From: Microdochium bolleyi | Lineage: Eukaryota > Ascomycota > Sordariomycetes > Xylariales > Microdochiaceae | Length of the DNA stretch: 64,000 bases | Assembly (NCBI GenBank): GCA_001566295.1 | Contig: KQ964246.1 | Span: forward strand, 1,674,001-1,738,000 | Direction of reading: 5' to 3' | Part shown: positions 54,345 through 64,000 of the stretch, in pieces | How positions within the stretch are numbered: position 1 is the stretch's first letter | Layout of the letters: every line of letters starts with the position of its first letter | Position numbers and translations under genes: made by a program | The notes under the pieces: generated by a model | The model's input: only the letters and a program-made list of their open reading frames with translations | Databases searched by the model: none | What the model was told of the DNA's origin: nothing

Positions 54345-57300
54345 GATTGCTTTTTGTGAGCGTTTGGCAAGTGTTCGTTGGTGGGTATCGTATCGCAGCG
54401 CTGCGGGTCACCCGGCCCGAGAGGCTTCACAGGTGCTCTGTTCTACCAGGCAGCAGGCCGAGCCGTTGCCACCATCACAGGCTCTCGTAGTTGTTGGTAA
54501 GCCGGAGAAGTAATCGTTCCTCGCACACGGATGTTAAGAGCCAGAAATGTCGGACCTGGTGAGCTCACTCGCGCTGTCGAGACATGCAACTACTATTCCA
54601 AGGTCGCAGTCAGCATTGCACGCTCCAGTCGAGACTCGCAGCCTCGATAAACCAACCGCCGGCTGTATGAGGGAGCCGCAGGGACTGTGCAAGCACGACT
54701 TTCATGAAGAGGCGCAACAAGGACAGGACGCTGTGGCTCGGGCAAACAAAGGAACACTCACATCTGCAGCGAGGCCGTTGAATGTGAAGGACCCGGACAG
54801 GTCCCGATTACTTTTTCTGTATGTGACGCAGGGACGTAACCGCGTGACGGTAAAAAAGGAAGCAATGCTGTCGAGGGTACAGTCCGATAGGCTGATCTTC
54901 GATTATTTCTCAATAGCGAATTTCCGAGCACAGGCAGCACTGTGATTTGGTGAGGTTTGGTGGAAAGGTCGAACGCAATGGATTGACGAGCTCGGTAAAG
55001 CGACGGACGTCGAGCGTATTGTGCTGGGACAGATGCGGAGACGAAGACGATGGCGTCGATTTGGAGCAAGGTCGACAACACAGAAGCAAGTGATGTGCCA
55101 GACTATGGAGTACCTAGGATGGCGGAAGGTGACGAAAAGAACGCTTGGAGCAGGTAATGAGACTGGATGTTGTGCTGTGAGTCGCGACCAGACCGGGACC
55201 AGGCCGGAGGGTGTCGATGGGCGTAGGGGAGGGGAGCTAATCAGAAGCCGTCCGCGGCGCTTTCTCGAGGGTGTAGGCGGGACGGGGGTCGTTGTGGAGT
55301 GGAGGGGACGGGTTGGGTCGAGTTGGGTGCGCCGGCCTCTTTGAATGGGGTGGTCTGCCCCTGGTCCTGGGCGTCGCCAGGGTGGCCTGGCCTAAAGCCA
55401 GTAGCCTGTGATGAGCAGCTAGAGCGAGCCACTCGGGCGCCAGCGTCGTTGATTCGAGGCGGCGTCGTCGGCGGCTTGCGCGGGCGGGAAGTGCGCAGTA
55501 ACCATGTGTGATCGAGTGGACGACTGATGCTGGCTCTCCGGCGTGGAGCTAGTGCGGGCTAATTAGTGCGGGCATCTGCCAATACGTCCCCCAGGATGTG
55601 CTCTCGCATGAAAATAACGCGGTCGCCTGATCACAGAGCAGTCATCAACAGGACAGCAAGTGTCGAGTGCTTTCCATGCCATGTGCTCCTGTCTGTCCAC
55701 GCTCTGCGCCCCTGCTGCCTCTGGATTCTGTAATGCTCTGTACGCAATAATGGCAGCCGTTCCATTCCTGCTCAAGAAAACCATCATGGCTGAACCCCAG
55801 CCCTCCCCAATTCTACACCCTGGGTGCATTAAGATTTGCAAAAAGCCCCTTTTCTGCACCCCCCAGTCCGAATCTCTCCACTGGAGCCCTGCTCTACAAT
55901 CCGGGGTCCGCACACTCTGTCGGGGAAGACCACGAACAGCCGTGGTTACGCAAGTCCTCCTGGCTCTCGATTTCCAAGCAAACAACGTCGCATCGCCTGC
56001 AAACCTTGAAGACTTCAATGCGCCCTCATGTCGACATTCAGCCCGACCTAATTACGCAGTGCATTGTCTCTTTGCTCCCTTTGACGCCTGCTTTGCCAGT
56101 CCCCTCAGACTGATCGTCGCAGCTTCAGACATTGATTGATCTCAACGGCGAAGCGCGACCCTTGCATTCCAGCTCCTGTTACCTGCACCCGAGTCGAATT
56201 GCTCATATTGGCATGCCGGTTCAGCAGGGGAGAACGGTTGACTTTGGTAACATGAGCCAAGACACCACCATCTCTCGACGACATGTTCGTCCCTTGACTC
56301 GCGAGAAGTTGCCCTCCACCTGCGTGTGCGACACGTATGTGCTCCGCCTGTCTCACAGCCATGAAGGCTTCCTTGGAAAGATCAGATGCCGACCCATGCG
56401 AGCCTCCCGGGTTTAGGATGCTTGTCCTGGTTGACACACGATTGTGAATCTCGAATCGGGCGGCAATTCATCGCTTCGAGAGGCGCGAGTCGCCAAGCTT
56501 CGCGACGAGTGGGCCGATGCCGTCCAGGCCCGAGATGACCTTAGATTGAGACAGGAGCAAGGCTTTGAACTCAGCATGATCCGATCCCGGCAGCCATGAG
56601 CTCTTGATTGCAGGTCGCCATCGTCATGGCCATCCATGCTATGCACTCGTGTTCTGCATGGCGTATCCATTATTATCGACAAGATCCTGGCCCGGCGTAC
56701 CTTGCATATGTGACTTGGAGCTACCGGCCTTGCAGACCGCAACCTGCATGACATGCCCTGCATCACTGCAGGGAGCTATGGAGCGTCCGGCGAATGAAGT
56801 CTATTCCACCCGACGCATCTGAAGTCTACGGTGCCAATGCTTCAACCGTGGTATTACAGCTCGGTCGCATCTGTCAATGGATGGGCCAAATCTTGGACAG
56901 CTCGGACGGGGTAACGCTCACTGACACAATGACTAGCTAGGGAAAGGTAGCATAGGGACGGATCCTCAACTGACCCGCGACTATGGCGGAGCCTGTTAGG
57001 AAGGCGTACTCATCAAGATGGAAGCTACTCCAAGCATGGAGGAGCCAATTTCGTCTGTCTAACCTCGTCTCAGTACAGCGGAGTGGACACCCATCCGGAG
57101 CATCTACCAACGTCGTCAGTGTGGAACGCGACTTTCCTCGCTAGCTGTTCTTGCTGCCAGGGACTTTGTGATCACACTCTGACATCGGGTACCTGCAGAC
57201 TGGCCTGAATCTCGAGTCACGGAGCCGCACGCTTCCTCGGACTTGACTGAATATCACTTTTTCCGCAATTGGCAGCTTGAAGGTCTAGATGAAGCCATCG

Positions 57301-58552
57301 GGAGATAAGTCCGCTTGTCAAGAATTTTTGTTACGCTGGACAGCACGGAGCATGCTCCGATCCGCCGCGGCAGACCCCGATCGTCCTTGTGCGGAACCCG
57401 ATCCGTTCAGGTCGATCGCAAATCCCGGACTTCGCATCGACGAAGGACGTGCGACTCGAAAAGGATATCCGGAGGAAACCATCTAGGCCCTCAAGGCATT
57501 GACATCTGAGGGAAGCCCGGTTCTGATAAGCTTCGTGCCCCCAAGCGCGGGTGATTTCAAACAGCTCAAGGTGGTTCAGTCCCGGCGGAAACAAGCCTTT
57601 GCCGGAGAAGGACAAGAGTATACCAGCAGAAGAGCCAGCCCAATTGCAGTCACTATCCAATGGCACTACTTTACATGTGTCTCACAGCCACGGACCTCGT
57701 TCCTGCTTCCCCCCGCGTTGCGCTCCCGCGACCGTCCCCGCTCCCGCCGGTGCCATATAGAATATAGCCGTTGTCAGCACTTTATCACCCACGCTCCCAG
57801 ACGCCGAGCAAGAAGCTCAAGGCGAGCTGGCCACGTGGTGCGCATAGTCACGCATGTGTGAACACACTGTGCCGCATGAGAACCTATCCCGCCTTCCGCC
57901 CGTCGGTCTCAAACTCTCGGTGTCATGTAGGTTCTCTGGGGCTTATGAACGTTTCTAGCCCATGTGCCGCGTGTCAGGCTCATCCGCAGGCATGTCAAGT
58001 CACCGTCTCCGGGATATCGCCAGAGTTGTTTGTTCCCTGACTGCTGATCCACACAGCTTATGTGATGCCCGCGCGGGCCTTGATGACGAGGGGCAGGTCG
58101 GGGACAATCTCATGATTCTTTCGGTGCGCGGGTAAGGCACAGGCGTAGTGTAGTTTCTGTGGCATGGCACTCAGTTTCTCCTCGCGATACCGGTGACGTT
58201 GATGGACCTCGAGATAGAAAAGCAACAAGGCTGGATTTCGCGCCCCGTGGCCTGGGATGACGCCTCAGCCTCGAACACTGCTTCTCTAGGTGACTTCAGG
58301 TAGAGAAGGCTCGTGTTACACAGTCTTTACGGTCACAGCCTGTCACTTGGGCTCCGTCTCGATGGGTGCAACCGGCCCTGGAGCCCGCGATGTCGCTTGG
58401 ACAAGGTCCAACAGTGCTGATGACATTCATTGGGTCCGACAGTGCACACACAGCTACATATATGTAGCATAAAAAAGGATTCACAACAAAGCTCTACTGA
58501 TCGACGCAGTTGCCTGAAAAATAGTTACTCTGTTCGAGCCTGACACCACAGA
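54345..58552. other. Intergenic between the kinesin and the STK19-like gene
   Basis: This 4.2 kb contains the kinesin promoter on the left and the STK19-like 3' flank on the right. I see no supported gene. A frame open for about 55 codons ending at 56,599 was considered and rejected. Confidence 0.45.
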
Positions 58553-59821
58553 TCACCGCCCAGGACAAGCGCGAATGCCCCTTCCGACGCTGCCCGTCTC
58601 AAAGACCTCTACGAGCCCCGAGCCCACGGCTTCCTGCAGCACCCAGTCGAAGGCCAGCCCGCTGAACTGGCGCCACTTACGTGTTTGTCCAGGCAGGATC
58701 CCCGCGAACTCGCGCCGCGAGCGCTTCGCCGCGTAGCGAGCCTCGTCCTTGGATATGCCGCCGTCCCAGCGGTCCCGCAGGACGGACTCAGGCAGCTCGC
58801 GGAACTTGTTGGCCTTGGTCAGCAGCGAGACGAGGTGCTCCAGCGCGGCTGAGACGAGCTTGAGGAATGTGCCGTTTCCGGGCACGGCGAGCTTGAGGTC
58901 CGTCGCTGAGGCTGTAGTAGTGCTGCGGTCGCGGTGATGCGATGCGCCGCCCGCGCTTCCGCCGGCCATGTACACGGCCCCTTGGCCACCAACTGCGCCT
59001 AGCGAGCCCGCGGCCTGCCGCGAGATAACCTCGAGGGACGTCAGCGTGCCCCTGTCCTCCGGGCGCGAGTACAAGTTCATCGTGCTGGACAAGGAGGAAA
59101 AGTTGGTCGCGCCCGAGTGGTGAGACGTCAGGAAGCCTGACTTGATCAGCTGGTCGATGTCGGCCGCCAATAAGTCGGAACCCGGCTGCACAGTCTGGCT
59201 GCCGGGGTTCTGCTTGAGATATGCCAGGAATCTGGACTTGGTGTCCTCTGCGAGCGCAGCCGTACCCTGTATAAGGTCCGCAAACTCGCTCGCAAGTAGC
59301 AGCGTGTCTCCAATATCTCCCCTGCGCGCGACAACAATGCGATACAGGAAGCCCGACCGCACGAGCTCGGCAATCTCGCGTTCAACAGCACTGGGGGAAG
59401 TGAGCAGCACTTGTATGTGCGACACGGTGACGATCCTCGGCAAGTTCTTCCTGTAGTTCAAGACCTCGGATATCCTGACGCTTCCCATGCCCGTAGCCTG
59501 CTCGGGGAGAGGCGAGAACATGTGCGCCCGGATGTAGTGTATCGCCTGCGAAGTGTCGCGGAGGTTCAGATCGGAGGCGAGCGCCTGGACGAGGCCGTAG
59601 TCGTCGAGCTTGTCGTCGAACAGGTCGAACGCGCCATCGTCATGATCGCCGGTCTTCGATACGGCAGTCTTGTCGTTGCGTTTGGCTGCCGGCTTCGTCC
59701 TCGTCAGGGAGGTCGTCCATGAAGATGAAGATGACTGTGACGAGGCAGAGGTTGATGGTGCCCGCTTTGCCGCGGGCTTCTTAACCCGGCCGGAGCCTCC
59801 GAGAATCTTCCGCAGACTCAT
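58553..59821 (-). CDS. STK19-like winged-helix protein
   Basis: This is a single-exon gene of 422 aa with A at -3 of the ATG. The body matches the Stk19 family: LPRIVTVSHIQVLLTSPSAVEREIAELVRSGFLYRIVV with following DTLLLASEFADLI, and a distal VLRDRWDGGISKDEARYAAKRSRREF segment. Human STK19, despite its name, is a DNA-binding winged-helix protein acting in transcription-coupled nucleotide excision repair; fungal members are little studied, so repair function is inferred. The first 60 residues are a Lys/Ser-rich tail, probably disordered and nuclear-targeting. A Gly/Ser/Ala-rich insert (about 270-300) splits the domain. The C-terminal FDWVLQEAVGSGLVEVFETGSVGRGIR looks complete. Confidence 0.82.
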   Translation of the reverse strand: MSLRKILGGSGRVKKPAAKRAPSTSASSQSSSSSWTTSLTRTKPAAKRNDKTAVSKTGDHDDGAFDLFDDKLDDYGLVQALASDLNLRDTSQAIHYIRAHMFSPLPEQATGMGSVRISEVLNYRKNLPRIVTVSHIQVLLTSPSAVEREIAELVRSGFLYRIVVARRGDIGDTLLLASEFADLIQGTAALAEDTKSRFLAYLKQNPGSQTVQPGSDLLAADIDQLIKSGFLTSHHSGATNFSSLSSTMNLYSRPEDRGTLTSLEVISRQAAGSLGAVGGQGAVYMAGGSAGGASHHRDRSTTTASATDLKLAVPGNGTFLKLVSAALEHLVSLLTKANKFRELPESVLRDRWDGGISKDEARYAAKRSRREFAGILPGQTRKWRQFSGLAFDWVLQEAVGSGLVEVFETGSVGRGIRACPGR

Positions 59822-61864
59822 GTTTGACGCGTGCGTACATCTGGGGAGTCACTGCGCATGAGGAGAGCTTTGCGACGGGCAGGAGAGTGCGGTGACGAAG
59901 GGTTTAGTCTGGTGGAAAGTGGCAATCGACCGCGATTTCAAGGTGCATTTACAGAGTCCCGAGGTTGGAAAAGTGGCAACCACATGCCACAGTGGAGCCC
60001 CGAAAGGCGCAGGTCCCAGCTTATGCAACCAGCGAAGGGCGCGGAGGTACACGACATAACACAACACCCGAGACCTACACGCTAAGCTTCGAGGATTGGG
60101 GTGCTTGATCATCGCCTCGTCTTGGCGGTTCTCAGCAGCGATACAGGTACAGTCACTGGCTGTCAGATATCCAACAAGAAGCGAACAGTCGTGACGCGGC
60201 GCAGGAATAGCTACACGTCCGAAGCGTTGCTTGTGGTGGTGAATGTGGCCGAGATATAACCATAGGAATGCCAGTACTTTGCATATGACTTGGATTCCCT
60301 CAAACGAACGGCAGTGCGATACTCTTGCACAGGATTCAGCCTGGGAGACGGTAAGAAAGCCGCCTCTTTGGGGTTCACATTGGATGCGAGAATCAGACGT
60401 GCGTGATTGAATGTGAAGAGGAAAGAGAAGAGCAGGCGCCGCAAAAGTTTTAGGTCGGCATATTTTCACTGGCAGGGGCCCCACAGACCGGGCCAAGTTG
60501 CTCCTTTCCGCCGAAGCCAGGACTGGGGCCACTGCTGACTTAGCAACGGGGCATGTAGTCCTGAATGCCATGATGAGAAATGGATGGGCATCTCAAGATG
60601 TCGGTCGGCCGCACCAGTACTGACAGCCGCTTTCACCATCCAGTATGAGAGACGGTAGACGTATCCTCTTCTCCCCCAAGACAGGCAACCTGGAAGCTGC
60701 TTACAAGCAGAACAACCTCGGGATGAGTGATTTGACCCCCATGACGCCTGTCCACTTCCCCCACTCCCTGTCTCGCCTGGCCATCAAGGTGCAAAGTGTC
60801 CTCGTTCCCGGGACCGGGACCACCGCGGTCTTGCACTGTCGAGAGAGGCCGTACTCGCACAAAGCAGCTGGCTAGGATGGCCATGTGTGCAAGAAGTAGG
60901 TTCTCTCATAAGTACACAGGCCTCGTGACTGTCGACAATGTTACATGCTTACACCACGAAAGAAGCATCGCGATGAGCAGTCGAGTCTTGCTGATCTGAC
61001 CACGGCTGCTCACGCGGACACCTTCCTCTCCGGCACACAACCCCAGGTTGCTCTCGGCCTCGAGTGTCGTGTGCTAGCGTCTCATCTCATCGAGGACGAG
61101 CAGCTCTCGCCAGCGACCCAGGGTTTCCACGTGTAGCTGGCGGAATCCGTGATTGGCCGTGCTCCCCACACCTCAGAGATGCGAGGGCTGTCTCGTGCGC
61201 GTGTCGTCTTCAGTCATTGCCCAGGTGAGGCTTCACCTGCATGCTCGAAGCGCAGGCAGCCCCTTTGGCCGGCCCCGCCATGGCAGCCAGCACGTCGTCA
61301 TGCGTAGCGAGAAGAGGAGGCATGGTGAGGCATCGATCTTGTATATAGGAGAGCCAATGTGCTGTTGTCAGAGTATGGCCCCTTTGCTGACCGGTGTATT
61401 GGATTCCATCCTGAAGGCCCCACACCACGCCACGGCAGTCGAGGCTAGACGCAGGGTCCGTCCGTTCGCCTTGCTTCGAGTCCATCCGTTATCCAGCTTT
61501 GCTCTGCACAAGACACGACGACCACCTGGGTAGCAGATCGCCGAGGAAACAGGTCTGAGAAACGAAGCCACCCTGAGGTTCTTACAAGAGGCCAGGCCAC
61601 GAAAGCAGCCAGGGCACTTGCGATTTGCGCGTTCTGTCAGCCAGTGCCCGGCCCACAGCCGTACTGGACCACGACGTCACCAGGCACAACAACCCTGGCG
61701 CCGGCACGCAAGCACGAGTAAGAAATCTGCATTGGGGCCTCTTGTCTGTTCCTCGTCGACGGACCCAGGACCGAGCAGCTTCCCGACACCGCCCCAAGCT
61801 GCTGTACACCTCGACGCATTGCGCTCCGGCTAGCAACACAATCCAACCCTCCATGTAGCCGCCA
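59822..61864. promoter_or_regulatory. Divergent intergenic between the STK19-like gene and PPN1
   Basis: This 2.0 kb holds both promoters. A CACGTG at 61129-61134, about 730 bp upstream of PPN1, matches the core of the Pho4/NUC-1 site of phosphate starvation control; yeast PPN1 (PHM5) is under Pho4. One such hexamer in 2 kb is not statistically notable. A minimal ATG-TAG element lies at 61853-61858, listed separately. No gene is supported inside. Confidence 0.35.
61853..61858 (+). promoter_or_regulatory. Start-stop element upstream of PPN1
   Basis: ATGTAG, a start codon followed at once by a stop, ends six bases before the first in-frame ATG of the endopolyphosphatase. If present in the mRNA it could act as a minimal upstream reading frame. 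Its own start context is weak (T at -3). Confidence 0.35.
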
Positions 61865-64000
61865 ATGCACACAACCGACAGCATGATCACCAGAGCAGTG
61901 GTGTTGCAGTGGATCGTTTGGGGTCTGCTCCCATCCGCCGTTCCTGCAGCACCCACCCACAACCAGGTTGTCCTGCAGCCAGCTCCGAGCTCGACCAAGC
62001 AGCCCCTCCGCAAGCTGCAGGGCCGCTTCCTGCACATAACAGGTACAATTTCGAGTGTAACAATCAGCCTCTAGACAAAGATTGGCCGCAGCTGACCTCT
62101 CTCGCCCATCCCAGATCTCCATCCAGATCCCTTCTACAAAGTTCATTCCTCCACAGAGGAGACGATCGCCTGCCACCGCGGCAATGGGCCAGCTGGCACG
62201 TACGGCGCCGAGACCTCAGACTGCGACTCACCCTTTTCGCTTGTCAATGCGACACTCGACTGGGTCACCAAGAACATCAGAGATGACATCGACTTCGTGA
62301 TATGGACGGGCGACTCCGCGCGCCACGACAGCGATGAGGAGACACCGCGACACAACAAGGAGATCCTCGAGACCAACCGCCAGATCGCCGACAGCTTCTC
62401 GGCTGCCTTCTCCGACGAGCATGGCCTAACCATCCCCATCGTGCCGACCTTTGGCAACAACGATATCTACCCGCACAACATCCTCATGCCGGGGCCGAAC
62501 GATGTGCTCCGCAGCTACACGGACATCTGGCGGGACTTCATCCCCGAGGCGCAGAGGCACTCTTTCGAGTTTGGAGGCTGGTTCTATGTCGAGGTCATCC
62601 CAGGCAAGCTTGCAGTCTTCAGCCTGAACACGATGTATTTCTTCGACCGCAACGCCGGGATTGACGACTGCGCCAAGCCCAGCGAGCCGGGCTATAAACA
62701 CTTTGACTGGCTGCGCATCCAGCTCCAGTTCCTGCGCAACCGCGGGATGAAGGCGATCTTGATGGGCCATGTCCCTCCCGCGAGGACAGCGAGCAAGCAG
62801 TTGTGGGACGAGACATGCTGGCAAAAGTACACCTTGTGGCTGAAGCAGTACCGAGACGTGGTCGTCGGATCAGTCTATGGTCACATGAACATTGACCATT
62901 TCCTGCTTCAGGACAGCAAAGATCTCGATTTTTCACTTCGTGAAGCTGGTGGTGGCAAACTGAGCAGTCGCCGCGAGCCGCTCGAGGATGACATGTCGAT
63001 AAACTCGGGGGCTGACTATCTCATCGACCTACGCAATTTATGGGCGCAGCTGCCGAAGCCCGCTGCCTTGAAGGCTTCTGTGGACACCCAAGGCAAGAAG
63101 AAAAAGAAGCACAAGAAGAACAAGCTTGGCGGGCCGTGGGCGGAGCGATACCAGCTGAGCCTTGTCAGCCCGAGCATCGTGCCAAATTACTTCCCAAGCA
63201 TTCGTGTTATTGAGTACAATATCACTGGCCTCGAAAATGCAGCTACCTGGGTTGATCACATGCGCGGCCAAAACGCTGACTCGTCCCTGACTGCAGCCGA
63301 CGACGCCGAGGTAGCAGTGCTAGGCGAGCAATTGCAAGAGGTGTTGGAACTGAGAGAGCTCTCTGACGGCACAGTTGATGTCGAAGGAAAGAAGAAGAAG
63401 AAAAAGAAGAAGCCCAAGCAGCCGAGCTTCGTTGTTCCCGAGCCGCCTTCAAAGTCAGCAGGGCCAGGGCCAGCTTACTCGCCACAGCCGCTGACCTTTA
63501 CTGGATTCACTCAGTACTACGCCAACTTGACTCGCATCAACAATGATATTGCGCCTAGCGACCACGACGAGGTGCGGGAGGATGAAGCGGACATTGATCT
63601 GTCGAGATGGAATCCAGGAAAACATCACGGCAAGAAGCCCAAGCACGACAAGCCTTCGCCAAACGAGTTCGCCTATGAGGTCGAATACGACACCTTCAAC
63701 GATAAGATCTACAAGCTCAAGGATCTGACTGTCCGCAGCTTTGTCGAGCTCGCCCATACTATCGGGCAGGCGTCCGCGAAAGCGAAAGCTGGTGCGCGTG
63801 GCATGGACGATGAGGATGATGACTACGAAGAAGATAGCGAGGGAGACGACTCGGACTTTGACTATGATGAGGACGAGGCTGAGGATGACGAAGATGACGA
63901 AGATGACGAAGATGACGAAGATGAGGACGGGGCGGGTGAGGAGGAAGATGAGGAAGATGAGGATGGCCAAGTCGAATCAAATACGGCCGGCAAGAAAGGC
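61865..64000 (+). CDS. ppn1: Vacuolar endopolyphosphatase, 3' end outside window
   Basis: This metallophosphatase cleaves long-chain polyphosphate in the vacuole. Exons 61865-62042 and 62115 onward keep frame across a 72-nt intron (GTACAA donor). 688 residues are visible and the frame is open at 64000, so the gene is partial. A hydrophobic signal/anchor lies at residues 8-28. Metal-binding motifs are in order: HITDLHPDP (D60, H62), IWTGDSARHD, FGNNDIYPHN, MGHVPP and YGHMNIDHF. Two Lys runs (about 400 and 510) and a long acidic tail follow; the tail includes four copies of a GATGACGAA unit (63884-63919). The first ATG (61865) has C at -3, while the in-frame ATG at 61883 (Met7) has A at -3 and may be the true start. 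Confidence 0.95.

Noticed and set aside
56434..56599. Plus-strand frame of about 55 codons with a helical-looking translation
   Set aside because: It has no ATG at its start, follows an in-frame stop, and has no acceptor to join it to an upstream exon.
1..64000. Transposons, long terminal repeats, CRISPR arrays
   Set aside because: I found no transposase or reverse-transcriptase frame, no terminal repeats of useful length, and no spaced-repeat array; the repeats present are simple tandem types.

Overview
The window is nuclear DNA of a filamentous ascomycete (Pezizomycotina, most likely a sordariomycete). Supporting signs are GC-rich coding sequence, short introns of about 55-230 nt with GTRNGT donors and CTAAC-like branch sites, and fungus-specific families (CYP51B, DUF3074, CRT10, Kip2/KipA kinesin, a Zn2Cys6-type regulator). 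I find twelve protein-coding genes in 64 kb. Splice joins were worked out by hand from donor, acceptor and reading phase, and every join in the multi-exon models keeps frame. I see no tRNA, rRNA, CRISPR array, transposase or recognisable transposon.

Left part (1-11.4 kb) is a dense housekeeping block: sterol 14-alpha-demethylase (+), a DUF3074/START-like protein (+), a valyl-tRNA synthetase with apparent dual targeting (+), then convergently a Mep1/Mep3/MeaA-type ammonium permease (-). The 1 kb between the last two holds a run of 61 cytosines.

Middle (11.4-39.2 kb) is gene-poor: a CRT10-family WD40-like protein (-), a five-exon TauD/TfdA-type dioxygenase (-) with an H-x-E metal motif, and an eight-exon regulator with a mid-protein six-cysteine cluster (-) whose start codon appears to form its own exon. 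They are separated by 3.8-7.3 kb stretches without a convincing gene.

Right part (39.2-64 kb) holds a single-exon kinase-like gene (+), a conserved nuclear-looking protein of unknown function (+), a type II membrane GT23/fucosyltransferase-like protein (-), a Kip2/KipA kinesin (-), an STK19-like protein (-) and the vacuolar endopolyphosphatase PPN1 (+), which runs off the right edge.

The genes do not form an operon-like or biosynthetic cluster; they are independent cell functions (sterol synthesis, translation, nitrogen uptake, polarised growth, polyphosphate metabolism). I did not find a clear new multi-gene system. The most interesting signals are the two-start valyl-tRNA synthetase with three CPC1/GCN4-type sites upstream, the start-codon-only exon of the regulator, the variant metal motif of the dioxygenase, the DFE kinase-like protein and the long poly-C tract.
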